Assembly (NCBI RefSeq): GCF_026241155.1
Contig: NZ_JAPFGP010000005.1
Span: 62,001 to 126,000, forward strand
Source: Paucibacter sp. PLA-PC-4
GTDB taxonomy: Bacteria > Pseudomonadota > Gammaproteobacteria > Burkholderiales > Burkholderiaceae_C
Reading direction: 5' to 3'
DNA length: 64,000 bases
Shown: one piece after another, positions 15,490 through 23,694 of the stretch
How the letters are laid out: the number at the start of each line of letters is the position of its first letter
Numbering within the stretch: the first letter of the stretch is position 1
Program-made: the position numbers and the translations under genes
The notes under the pieces: model-generated
Told to the model about the DNA's origin: nothing
The model's input: the letters and a program-made list of their open reading frames with translations, nothing else
The model's database searches: none

Positions 15490-18400
15490 TCAGGTCAGCT
15501 GCAACTCGCGGCGCAGAGCCGTCGCTTGCAGGAACTGCGCACGCTGGATCGGATCCTCGAAGATCGCCGCCTGCGCCGTCAGCCCGCGCCGGGCGGCGGC
15601 CAGGGTGGCGGCCAAGCATGGGGCGTCACGCGGATCCTGCTGCTGCGCCAGCACGCGGGCGCACCAGATGGCGGCGTCCGCCTCGTCGTCCTGCCAGCCA
15701 CCGCGGCCGCCCACCGCCGCCAGCACGGCCTCGACACCGGCCCGCGCGCCGCTGGCGTCACCGGCCTGCTGCAAAGCGCAGGCGACGCCGGCTTCGCAGG
15801 CCAGCGCCTGCGCCGGCTCGCCGCTGGCAGCAAGACCCACCTGCGCCAGCCGACCATGCTCGACGGCCTCGCGCCATCGACCCAGCAGATAGCAAGCCTG
15901 AAAGGCGGCGTCATGACCGGTGCATTGGATATAGCGGTCGCCGATTTTCTGCGCCATGCGGATGCCGTCGAGGGCATAGTCCAGCGATTGTTGCGCCTGC
16001 CCCAGATCGACCAGCACGCCGGCCAGATTGCAGCGCGCCTGCGCACCGATCTGCCGGTGATCAATGGCATCGCAGAGCTGCAGCAGCTTGCAAAGCTGCT
16101 CGCGGGCCTGTTGCACCATGCCGCACTGCTGGGCGGTGTAGGCCAGATTCAGCAAGGCAATGGCCTCGCCGTAGCGACTGCCGATGCTCTGGTACTTGGA
16201 CAGCGCCTGCTCGCCACTGGCGAAGGCCTGCTGAAAACGGCGTTCGGCTAAATGGCCGACGCTCAGATTGTTCAGCACGGAGGCCTCGGTGTAGCCGTCT
16301 GCGCAGGCGCGCGCGAGGGTCAACGCGGCCTGCGCATGCATGCGCGCCTCCCCATGGCGACCCTGACGGCCCAGCGCCATGATCAAGGCGTTATGCACCT
16401 TGGCCGCCTCGGCCGGGGCCAGCGCAGCGGCCGCGGCCAGGCGGCTCAGGCCCAGGGCATGGGCCTGCTCGTAGTCGCCGTTCTGGCACAGGCGGTTCAT
16501 GCGGCTTTGCGCGGCAATCAGCCGAAGCACCTCGTCATCCTGCGCATCCGCCTCGGCTTCCAGCGCCGCGATGGCCTGCTCGTGCTCGGCCATATCGCCG
16601 TGGCGCGACCACGCATGGACGCACACGCGCAGCATCGCGAAGCGCCGTTGCGGGTCAGCGCCGACATCCAGCGCCAGCGCGCGATCGGCATGGGCCAGCG
16701 CCGCGCTGTCGGCATGGCGGGCGACCGCTTCCTGGGCCGCCAGGGCCCAGTGTTCGGCGGCGCGGTCCGGGAGGCCGGCGCGCTCGAAATGCTCGGCGAT
16801 CAGGCCGGCGAACTCGCCCGCCCGGCCCGCGCTGCGCGCCTCCAACCACAGCGCAGCGCAGCGGTGTTGCTCGCGCCGGTCATTTTTGAGCACGGTGCCG
16901 TAGGTGACGTCATGCAGCAGGTGATGCCGGAAGGCAAATTCCATCGCATCGGCGAAAGCGCCGCCGTCCTGAGGCAGCACCAGCCCGCGCTGGCTCAGCG
17001 CGCCCAGCGCTTGCGGCGCATGCCCGTCGAGCGCGGCCAGCGCCTCGTCCCAGAACACGGCGCCGATCACGCTGGCCTGCTGCAGCGCGCGCCGCTGCGG
17101 CATCAGCAGCGCATCCAGTCTGGCCTGCAGTACGCCAACCAGCGTGGTAGGCACCTGCAGGCCTTCGCAGGACAGCCGCCAGGGCGCGGCGGAGGCATCC
17201 AGCACGCCCTGGTCCACCAGCATCTGCAGCAGCGCCTCCATATGGAAGGGGTTGCCGTCGGTGCGCTCAATCAGCAGCTGCTGCAACTGCTGCGCGGCAG
17301 CCCCCGCCGGCTCGCCCAGCTGGCGCAGCAGTGCGCACGCCAGCGTCTGGCGGTCCGTCAGGTCCAGCGGCGCCAGCGCCAGGCGGGTGCACGCCGGCCA
17401 GGCCTCAGCCCAGCCGGGCCGCCGCTCCAGCAACTCGGGCCGCGCGGCGCACAGCATCAGCAGCGGCAGCTCGCTGCCAGCGGCGCTCAGGTGCCCGATG
17501 GCATCGAGCGAGCCCTCATCGGCCCAGTGCAGATCGTCCAGCATCAGCACCAGCACGGCGGGGGGCGGCAGCCGCGCGCAGGACAGGCGCAAGAACTCGA
17601 TCCAGGCATGCAGGCCGCGCGCCCGCAACTGCCGACCGTCCTGCAGGATGCCGGCGATAAAAGGGCTGGCGCGGTAGTCCAGCCCGATCAGCTGGCCCAG
17701 CAGCGCGGTCTGTTCATCGGCGCGCTCGCCGAACAAAGGCGCCAGGCCATCGGCCAGCTTTGCCTGGGCCAGCGCTAAGGGGTCGCCGTCCTGCACATCG
17801 AAGCATCGGAACAGCAGATCCCGGATCACGCCATAAGGCTGATGCAGCCCCCGAGGATGGGCGCTGGCGTGCAACGGGCCGCCGCCTGGGCCCGGAGTCG
17901 ACAAGCCCGCCTCAAACTCAGCCAGCAAGCGCGTCTTGCCCAGGCCAGCCTCGCCGATGACGGTGATTTGTTGCTGGGTCCGCCCGGCCTGCACGACGGC
18001 CAGTGCGGTCCGCATCCGTGCTAGATCGGCGTCGCGGCCCACCAGGCCTGCGCTCACGGCATCCAGGCCATGCCGCACCTGCTGGGCGCTTCGCGGGCGC
18101 TCCCGCTCAACCCGAAACGTGAGCATCGGCACGTCAACGCCCTTGATGTGCAAGGCCTGACCCTGTTGCACATCGAAGCGGTCCTGCACCAGCCGGTAGG
18201 TGTCCACGCTGATCAGCAGCCCCCCGGGCGGCGCGCATTGCTCCATGCGTGCAGCGATGTTGACCGCACTGCCGCGTATCGTGCCCTCGGCGTCGACGCC
18301 GCCACCCAGCAGCACCTGGCCGGAATGAATGCCGACCCGCACGTCAAAGCCTTGATGACCATGTTCGTCCTGCACCTGCTGCGCCACGCTACGACCGGCG

Positions 18401-18831
18401 GCAAGCAGCGCCAGACCGCAGCGCGCGGCACGCTCGGCATCGTCTTCCTGCACCTCGTCGGCGCCGAAGCCGGCCAGCAGGTTGTCGCCCGCGTACTGCA
18501 GGACACGGCCGCCATGGGCCCGCACCACGCCGGTAAAGCGCGCCATCGCGCCATCCATCACCGCGTGGATTTCTTCCGGGTCGAGCCGCTGGCCCAGCGC
18601 GGTGGAGCCCACCACATCCAGGAACAGGATGCTGACCAGCCGCAACGCCTGGGTCTGCGCCGGCGCGCAGCCGGCAGCGCCGGCCTGCAAAGCCTTTGCC
18701 TGAGCCTGCAGACCAGCCACCGCGACATCAACCACAGCTTCACCCAGCAAGGCGCGCTGCGACTCCAGCGCTGCAATGGCTGCCTGCAGCGCCTGCAGGG
18801 ACTGGGGCGGCCCGGCCGCTGGACCGCTCAT
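15490..18831 (-). CDS. Class III adenylate cyclase-like/ATPase/TPR signalling protein
   Basis: A 1113-residue protein with an N-terminal coiled-coil-like region (~10-60), a class III cyclase domain (~62-245), an AAA-type ATPase (P-loop GEAGLGKT at 293-300, Walker B LVLMLDDLHWADE) and a long TPR C-terminus. Catalytic positions read by eye: D72 and D116 (metal), T184 in place of the adenine-selecting Asp (as in class IIIb enzymes), N191 and R195 (transition state). The usual adenine-contacting Lys is Gln112 (LQYAGDN). It resembles bicarbonate-responsive soluble adenylyl cyclases, so cAMP synthesis is plausible. The start at ATG 18831 follows a GGAG. The neighbouring smaller protein has lost the Asn. 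Confidence 0.9.
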   Translation of the reverse strand: MSGPAAGPPQSLQALQAAIAALESQRALLGEAVVDVAVAGLQAQAKALQAGAAGCAPAQTQALRLVSILFLDVVGSTALGQRLDPEEIHAVMDGAMARFTGVVRAHGGRVLQYAGDNLLAGFGADEVQEDDAERAARCGLALLAAGRSVAQQVQDEHGHQGFDVRVGIHSGQVLLGGGVDAEGTIRGSAVNIAARMEQCAPPGGLLISVDTYRLVQDRFDVQQGQALHIKGVDVPMLTFRVERERPRSAQQVRHGLDAVSAGLVGRDADLARMRTALAVVQAGRTQQQITVIGEAGLGKTRLLAEFEAGLSTPGPGGGPLHASAHPRGLHQPYGVIRDLLFRCFDVQDGDPLALAQAKLADGLAPLFGERADEQTALLGQLIGLDYRASPFIAGILQDGRQLRARGLHAWIEFLRLSCARLPPPAVLVLMLDDLHWADEGSLDAIGHLSAAGSELPLLMLCAARPELLERRPGWAEAWPACTRLALAPLDLTDRQTLACALLRQLGEPAGAAAQQLQQLLIERTDGNPFHMEALLQMLVDQGVLDASAAPWRLSCEGLQVPTTLVGVLQARLDALLMPQRRALQQASVIGAVFWDEALAALDGHAPQALGALSQRGLVLPQDGGAFADAMEFAFRHHLLHDVTYGTVLKNDRREQHRCAALWLEARSAGRAGEFAGLIAEHFERAGLPDRAAEHWALAAQEAVARHADSAALAHADRALALDVGADPQRRFAMLRVCVHAWSRHGDMAEHEQAIAALEAEADAQDDEVLRLIAAQSRMNRLCQNGDYEQAHALGLSRLAAAAALAPAEAAKVHNALIMALGRQGRHGEARMHAQAALTLARACADGYTEASVLNNLSVGHLAERRFQQAFASGEQALSKYQSIGSRYGEAIALLNLAYTAQQCGMVQQAREQLCKLLQLCDAIDHRQIGAQARCNLAGVLVDLGQAQQSLDYALDGIRMAQKIGDRYIQCTGHDAAFQACYLLGRWREAVEHGRLAQVGLAASGEPAQALACEAGVACALQQAGDASGARAGVEAVLAAVGGRGGWQDDEADAAIWCARVLAQQQDPRDAPCLAATLAAARRGLTAQAAIFEDPIQRAQFLQATALRRELQLT

Positions 18832-19076
18832 GCTCCGCGAGCCTTGCCGCCCAGCTGGGTTGGTGGTGTGGCGGTTGACGCACTTCGACGTCGGCTGCAC
18901 AGACTCATGCTCGGACCCTCGATACAGCACCGAGTTTAGAGGCGGATGGCGCGAGCCGGCACCCCTTGTCCGTCCAATCCTGTCCCTGTCTTTGTAAACC
19001 CGTCGCCACAGCACGGCCGGCAAGCCTGTAGCCGCTTCACAGTCGAGCTATGCTGGCTGCGAAAGGATCTGCAGCC

Positions 19077-19514
19077 ATGCGCATCGGAGCACTCAGCCAG
19101 GCCACCGGGGTCGATATCGAGACCATCCGCTTCTACGAGAAGAGCGGCCTGTTGCCCGGCCCGGCGCGAAGCGCAAACGGCTATCGCGACTATGCGCAGC
19201 CGCATCTGGAGCGCCTGGCCTTCATTCGCCACTGCCGGGCGCTGGACATGTCGCTGGCCGATGTGGCGCTGCTGCTGGCCAGCGTGCACAGCCAGGACCC
19301 GGCCCAGCTCGCAAGCGTCGACGGCCTGGTTGAGGCACAACTGGCCAAGGTGCGGGCGCGCCTGGCCAGCATGCAGGCGCTGGAGAAGCAGCTGGTGGCA
19401 CTGAAGGCCCGCTGCGACGCCGATCACGACGCCCATGGCTGCGGCATCCTGGAAGAGCTGGTGGCGGCCGCCCATGGCGAGGCCTGTGCTTGCCACGGTC
19501 CCGGCAAGGCCTGA
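19077..19514 (+). CDS. MerR-family Cd(II)/Pb(II)-responsive-type regulator
   Basis: A 145-residue protein. The N-terminal MerR helix-turn-helix (MRIGALSQATGVDIETIRFY) and the dimerising helix are canonical. The C-terminal metal loop C-D-A-D-H-D-A-H-G-C-G-I-L and the C-A-C-H tail resemble CadR/PbrR, which sense cadmium, lead or zinc. The ATG at 19077 with AAAGGA upstream is preferred over an earlier in-frame start. Usually such genes stand beside a P-type ATPase or CDF exporter; none is adjacent here, so the target promoter is elsewhere or lost. Confidence 0.88.
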   Translation: MRIGALSQATGVDIETIRFYEKSGLLPGPARSANGYRDYAQPHLERLAFIRHCRALDMSLADVALLLASVHSQDPAQLASVDGLVEAQLAKVRARLASMQALEKQLVALKARCDADHDAHGCGILEELVAAAHGEACACHGPGKA

Positions 19515-19778
19515 CCTTTGCCGAGAACTTGGCGCTCGCAAACCCCTGCCCGACTCGATTCGCCATCGGCACGAGCTGTTGCTGCGCAACCGGCGGCTGG
19601 TCGCACAGGATCAGGCGCAGGGCCAAAACAAAGCGAGGGAGCCGTCGGTCGGGTCCTGATTTTCTCATCAGACCTGCACCCCAAAAAACGCCGAGAGCGC
19701 TTGCGGTCTGTGGGCTGACCCTGTCTGGTCGCCCTTGCCTCGATCGACGGTTGACTCCGCAGTATGGGCGTTAGGCAC
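19515..19778. other. Intergenic region between convergent genes
   Basis: 264 bp between the MerR gene and a convergent lipoprotein gene. I see no clear hairpin-plus-T terminator, repeat or small gene here. Confidence 0.4.
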
Positions 19779-20237
19779 TCAGCTCAGCTTTGCATTGAGA
19801 TGGATCTCAGCGCAGGCCGATGAAGCTACGCGGCAGCGCCCCGCCGTGCCATTGAGCAGCGGCTGCGGATTGACGGCGGCCGGGCAGGCCATGTTCGAGG
19901 GTGGCGCGAGCGCGTTGGCTTGGCTGGCCAACGCTCGTTGCTCGGCGGCGGCCGCGCTGGCCGCCACGGCCGTCGGGGCGGCGAGGCAATAGGGCTGGTA
20001 CAGGTAGTTCGAACAGCGCGTACCAAGCTGCAGAGAGCTCAAGTTGGCGCATTGCTGTACTTGCTCGCAGGGCAAGTCGCTGCCCAGTGCGCGAGCCTCG
20101 GCCTCCTCGGCATTGGCGCGCGCGACGGCGCGCTGGTGCTCCTCGGCGGCGGAACTCGAACCCGCGCCTTCGCCGCAGGCGAGCAAGCTCAGGCCGGCAA
20201 GAAGAGAAACAACAGGCGGGAACACGCGCTTCATCAT
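19779..20237 (-). CDS. Hypothetical lipoprotein with cysteine-rich C-terminal half
   Basis: About 152 residues. The signal peptide MMKRVFPPVVSLLAGLSLLAC ends in a good lipobox (L-L-A-C), so a lipid-anchored envelope protein is expected. Residues ~25-60 are a charged Ala/Glu-rich helix. The C-terminal half carries six further cysteines (PCEQVQQCANL, TRCSNYLYQPYC, and others), probably disulfide-bonded in the periplasm. An N-terminally longer frame exists, but the lipoprotein signal defines the start at 20237 or 20234. No family recognised. Confidence 0.65.
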   Translation of the reverse strand: MMKRVFPPVVSLLAGLSLLACGEGAGSSSAAEEHQRAVARANAEEAEARALGSDLPCEQVQQCANLSSLQLGTRCSNYLYQPYCLAAPTAVAASAAAAEQRALASQANALAPPSNMACPAAVNPQPLLNGTAGRCRVASSACAEIHLNAKLS

Positions 20238-20399
20238 GATGAGCGGCTGGCTTTCGAGGGCGCGGATCACGCCAGAAATGGAAGTGTCCGGTGCAATCAG
20301 ACGCCGGGGAGTCACCCTTTGGGGCGAAGCTCGCGCGGGCGAGGCTGCACGCAACAAGCGCAATCGGTGGCTCTTCGTTGCACCCGGCGCGCCCGTTGC

Positions 20400-21107
20400 C
20401 TACGACCCCAGTACCAGCGCCATCCTGCGCCTCGCGCGTTGCGCTGCCGCCGCATCCCCCGCCGCCTCCGCCTGCCGGAGCTGCTGATGCAACCAGGCCA
20501 GCAGCGGCCTTCGCCATCCCTGCGCCGAGGCGGTGTCTACCGCGAGCGTCGCATCAACAGTTTCGCCGCGCCGCAGCCGCACGCCCATGGACACCAGCCG
20601 CGCCAGTGGGTCGGCGATGGCCGCCGGCTGGGCCTGGCGCTGCGCTTCGGGCAGCAGTGCCAGGTCCTGCTGTTGAACGTCGGCGCGGCCGGCAAGATAG
20701 GCGGCATAGACGCGCTCGGCCGGACCGGCATCTGGAGCCAGCGAGGCGAGGCCGGCGCACTCGTCGTCGAATTCCAGGCTGGCCACGCGCGCGGCGCATT
20801 CGGTCAGCAGGGCGCGGGCCAGCAAGTCGGCGCGGCCGGTGCGGGCCAGCTCGGCGCGGGCGCGCTCGAAGTCCAACGCGGCGACCCGGCTGTTACCGGC
20901 CAGATAGGCCTCGGTAGCGCGCTCCAGCGCGCTCTTGGCATTCATCTGCCAGTCCGGTGGCGGTGGGCCGCTGGAGCAGCCGGTCAGCGCGAGCGCGGCC
21001 AGCAGTGCAAGCCTGCGGACTGAGTCAGCGAAGGGCCGCTCCCGAGCTGACTCAGCGCCCCCTCGGGGGGCGGGCGACGTGCCTCGCCGGCCTGGGGGCT
21101 TCTTCAT
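20400..21107 (-). CDS. Lipoprotein at the end of the Mla-type operon
   Basis: A 235-residue protein. A lipobox (LALLAALALTGCSS) sits unusually late, at about residue 44, behind a basic leader MKKPPGRRGTSPAPRGGAE that is encoded by a palindromic repeat element (see 21020-21100). The mature part is alpha-helical and Ala/Arg/Leu-rich, with TPR-like spacing. The start overlaps the stop of the MCE gene (ATGA), implying translational coupling. It is probably the outer-membrane-side or accessory lipoprotein of the lipid transporter encoded upstream. The role is inferred from the operon; no domain is recognised. Confidence 0.7.
   Translation of the reverse strand: MKKPPGRRGTSPAPRGGAESARERPFADSVRRLALLAALALTGCSSGPPPPDWQMNAKSALERATEAYLAGNSRVAALDFERARAELARTGRADLLARALLTECAARVASLEFDDECAGLASLAPDAGPAERVYAAYLAGRADVQQQDLALLPEAQRQAQPAAIADPLARLVSMGVRLRRGETVDATLAVDTASAQGWRRPLLAWLHQQLRQAEAAGDAAAAQRARRRMALVLGS
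21020..21100. repeat. Palindromic intergenic-type repeat inside a coding start
   Basis: It contains CTGAGTCAGC (21020-21029) and its inverted copy GCTGACTCAG (21046-21055), then a GCCCCCTCGGGGGGC hairpin (from ~21057), then a second G-run ending at the start codon region. The CCCCCTCGGGGGG core resembles REP-like elements I associate with Burkholderiales intergenic DNA. The structure is seen; membership of a repeat family is from memory. Confidence 0.5.
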
Positions 21108-22075
21108 GGCAGTTTGATCTCGGTGTCGCGCTTGAAGGGCCAGCGCCTGTTGACCTCATTGAGCAGCTGCTCGACCTTGCGCAGGCTGGCCTCGACCTCG
21201 GCGCGTAGCTGGCCCAGGTCTTCGGTGGCGGCGCGGGCGTTGCCGGTGATGCCTTGCACGTCCTGCAGGATGGCCTCGGCCTTCTTCAGGCTGGAGCGGG
21301 CCTCTCCCAGCAGCTCGTTGAGCTGGGCCACGGTGGCGCGCGTGTCGCGCACCAGGCCCTGCTCGCCGAAGACCTGGCTGTCGGCCTTGGCAACCAGGCC
21401 GTCCAGGCGCGCCAGCAGCACATTGGTCCGGTCCAGGGTCAGGATGATCTTCTTCGCGTCCTGCTCATCGCCCATCAGCGCGCCGAGCGCGCCGCCCGGG
21501 CCGTTCAGGCGCGCGGTGGTGGCCTGGACATTGCGCAAGGTGTTGTTCAGCGGCGCATCGTCGGCGGTGATGGCGCTGAGATTGGCCAGCAGGTCGCGCA
21601 CGCCGGCCATCAGGCGCGGGATCTCGGCGGCGGCGTCTCCGATCAATACCTCACGCTCGGCGCCGTCGGGCAGCGGCGGGTCGGCCAGGATGCCGCTGTA
21701 GGCGCGGATGCGCGGCGCGCCGACCAGGCCGCTCTCCATCGTGAACACACTGCTCGTGCGCAGCCAGCGCGCGTCCTTCAGAGGCACATCGATGACGATG
21801 CGGGCCTTGCCGGCCTCCGACAGCTCGATGCGCCGGACCCGGCCGATCGCGAAGCCAGCGAAGCTCAGGTCCATCCCGACGACCACGCCCTCGGCACTGT
21901 CGGCCACCAGCACCAGGGTTTGGGCGCGCTCGAAGGCGCCGCGCGCATACAGCACATAGGCCACCGCCGCCGCCAGCAGCAGGGCCACCGCCAGCAGCAG
22001 CAGTCGGGCCTTCAGGTCCAGGTTGGCGACCGGCGGCGGCGCGTCAATCGGGGGCAGGTCTTGCTTGTCCGTCAT
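21104..22075 (-). CDS. MCE/MlaD-family substrate-binding protein
   Basis: A 323-residue protein with one N-terminal transmembrane anchor (LLLLAVALLLAAAVAYVLYA, ~27-46), a single MCE domain (~55-135; VVVGMDLSFAGFAIGRVRRI) and a long C-terminal helical region with coiled-coil character. It is the periplasmic component of MlaFEDB-type lipid transporters, forming a hexameric ring or tube. The protein is much longer than E. coli MlaD, closer to proteins that extend toward the outer membrane. It starts 3 bp after the permease stop and overlaps the following lipoprotein gene. Confidence 0.9.
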   Translation of the reverse strand: MTDKQDLPPIDAPPPVANLDLKARLLLLAVALLLAAAVAYVLYARGAFERAQTLVLVADSAEGVVVGMDLSFAGFAIGRVRRIELSEAGKARIVIDVPLKDARWLRTSSVFTMESGLVGAPRIRAYSGILADPPLPDGAEREVLIGDAAAEIPRLMAGVRDLLANLSAITADDAPLNNTLRNVQATTARLNGPGGALGALMGDEQDAKKIILTLDRTNVLLARLDGLVAKADSQVFGEQGLVRDTRATVAQLNELLGEARSSLKKAEAILQDVQGITGNARAATEDLGQLRAEVEASLRKVEQLLNEVNRRWPFKRDTEIKLP

Positions 22076-22078
22076 GGC

Positions 22079-22858
22079 TCAATAGTAGTTGCCCACCAGG
22101 GACAGCAGCTCGATCAGCAGCACCACCGCCAGCAGCCGCGCCAAACGGGCGATGTCAGCGCGGCCGACCAGGCTCTCCTCGCGGGCCAGCGGCACCATCG
22201 GGATGATGGCCACGGCCAGGCTCAACAGCAGGGTCTTCAGGCCGAAGATCAGGACGATCACCGGGCTGAACACCTGGCCGACGGTGCGGGTGAAGCCCTC
22301 AATGCCCCAGCCGCTGAATCCGTAGACGGCCAGATAGCTGAGCACCAGAGTGATGAAGCTGCTCAAGAGGGTCAGCGCGATCGCGGCAAACACCCCGGCC
22401 AGCGCGCGAGGAAGCACCTCATCGCGCAGCGGGTCGAGGCCGCGCGCCAGCGCCGCCTTGTGCAGGCCCTGCTGGCGCTGGCGGCGCACCTGCTCGGCGG
22501 CCGGCAAGGTGTAGCGCACGGCTGCGAACAGTGCGGCCGACAGCGGGATCAGCTCCAGCACCAGGGTGCGCACCAGCACATCCAGCGCATAGCGGCTCAG
22601 CCCATAGCTCAGCGCGGTGGCCAGCACGATACGAATGACGATCTGCGCGGCGACCGCCGAGGCGATCGCAAAGCCCGGCAGCAGCGGCGCGGTGGCCATG
22701 TACAAGGTACGCAGTATCAGAAGGCGCTGCGAGCGGCGGTAGCTGGACGGCGCCAGCGCCAGCACCAGCAGCCGCGCGCCGAAATGCAGCAGCCGCCCCC
22801 AGCTGGCGAGCCAAGCCAAGAGGGTTTGCAGCGGTGCGATGCGTGCGGTATGAAGCAT
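22079..22858 (-). CDS. MlaE-family ABC transporter permease
   Basis: A 259-residue integral membrane protein with about five hydrophobic segments and the MlaE-type core (RTLVLELIPLSAALFAAVRY and ARGLDPLRDEVLPRALAGVF). It is the inner-membrane permease of an MCE lipid transport system and the first gene of a permease-MCE-lipoprotein operon. The expected MlaF ATPase gene is absent on both sides: the upstream neighbour is a divergent DUF2007 gene. The ATPase must be supplied from elsewhere. Confidence 0.9.
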   Translation of the reverse strand: MLHTARIAPLQTLLAWLASWGRLLHFGARLLVLALAPSSYRRSQRLLILRTLYMATAPLLPGFAIASAVAAQIVIRIVLATALSYGLSRYALDVLVRTLVLELIPLSAALFAAVRYTLPAAEQVRRQRQQGLHKAALARGLDPLRDEVLPRALAGVFAAIALTLLSSFITLVLSYLAVYGFSGWGIEGFTRTVGQVFSPVIVLIFGLKTLLLSLAVAIIPMVPLAREESLVGRADIARLARLLAVVLLIELLSLVGNYY

Positions 22859-22914
22859 GGTGTCCGCTCTATTGTGCGTGCTGGCCGCAGCGGGGTGGGG
22901 TAAGCTGACTCGCC

Positions 22915-23190
22915 ATGAGCCGTATCACCTTGCGCCAACTGGACAGTGCCATCGAGGGCCATCTCTTGCTGGGTCTGTTGCGGCAGCAGGGCCTGCAGGC
23001 CTGGCTGCTGGGCGAGCATCTGCTGGGCGGGGTCGGTGAGCTGCCGGCCTGCGGTCTACTGCGCCTGATGGTGGATGAAGCCGACCGGGCTCACGCCGAG
23101 GCGGTGCTGCAGGACTGGGATGCTGGAACGCCGCTGCCCGACGAGGCACAGCCCGATGTCAGCCGTGACCAGGGGCTCAGACCCGCATGA
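22915..23190 (+). CDS. DUF2007-type small protein
   Basis: A 91-residue protein matching the DUF2007 pattern: an N-terminal alpha/beta unit (LDSAIEGHLLLGLLRQQGLQ) that passes into LLGEHLLGGVGELPACG, then a strand/helix LRLMVDEADRAHAEAVLQDW. Such small proteins are called putative signal-transducing proteins and often flank unrelated genes. The stop overlaps the start of the next GNAT gene (ATGA), so the pair is co-translated. Confidence 0.75.
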   Translation: MSRITLRQLDSAIEGHLLLGLLRQQGLQAWLLGEHLLGGVGELPACGLLRLMVDEADRAHAEAVLQDWDAGTPLPDEAQPDVSRDQGLRPA

Positions 23191-23654
23191 GCGTCGAGGT
23201 GATGCCGCTTTACCGGTGCCCCGGGCTGATCGAGCCGGTCGCGCGGTTGATCTACGAGGAGTTCTGGCGCGAGGTCGAGGGCGGGTACAGCCTGGCCGAT
23301 CTGGTCGCCCATCTGCGCAACGCCACGGACCCCGACCGCATTCCGCTGAGCCTGATCGCCGTTGAGGACGGCGAGCTGCTGGGGACCATCAATCTGATCG
23401 AGAACGACGACGCGCAGCGCGCCCATCTGCGGCCTTGGCTGGCGGCCATGGTGGTCAGCCAGGGCCGGCGCGGCGAAGGCATTGGCAGCGCACTGGTGCG
23501 CACCCTGCTCGCCCAGGCGCAGCACCTGGGCCTGCCCCGGCTCTTTTTGGGCACCGACGGACCGGGCTTTTATGCTCGGCTGGGTGCGCAGTTGCACGAG
23601 CAGGTGCGGGAAGACTTTTGCATCATGTGCTTCGAGCTGGGCCAGCGGCCATGA
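23187..23654 (+). CDS. GNAT-family N-acetyltransferase
   Basis: A 155-residue single-domain GNAT. The acetyl-CoA pyrophosphate loop is seen in RRGEGIGSALV, preceded by the beta-4 strand LRPWLAAMVVSQ, with a C-terminal FYARLGAQLHEQV strand-helix. The acceptor substrate is unknown. It overlaps the DUF2007 gene by 4 bp. Confidence 0.88.
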   Translation: MSVEVMPLYRCPGLIEPVARLIYEEFWREVEGGYSLADLVAHLRNATDPDRIPLSLIAVEDGELLGTINLIENDDAQRAHLRPWLAAMVVSQGRRGEGIGSALVRTLLAQAQHLGLPRLFLGTDGPGFYARLGAQLHEQVREDFCIMCFELGQRP

Positions 23655-23694
23655 CCATCGTCCGGCCTTGCCGCAGGGCTTACAGTCGCTCATC

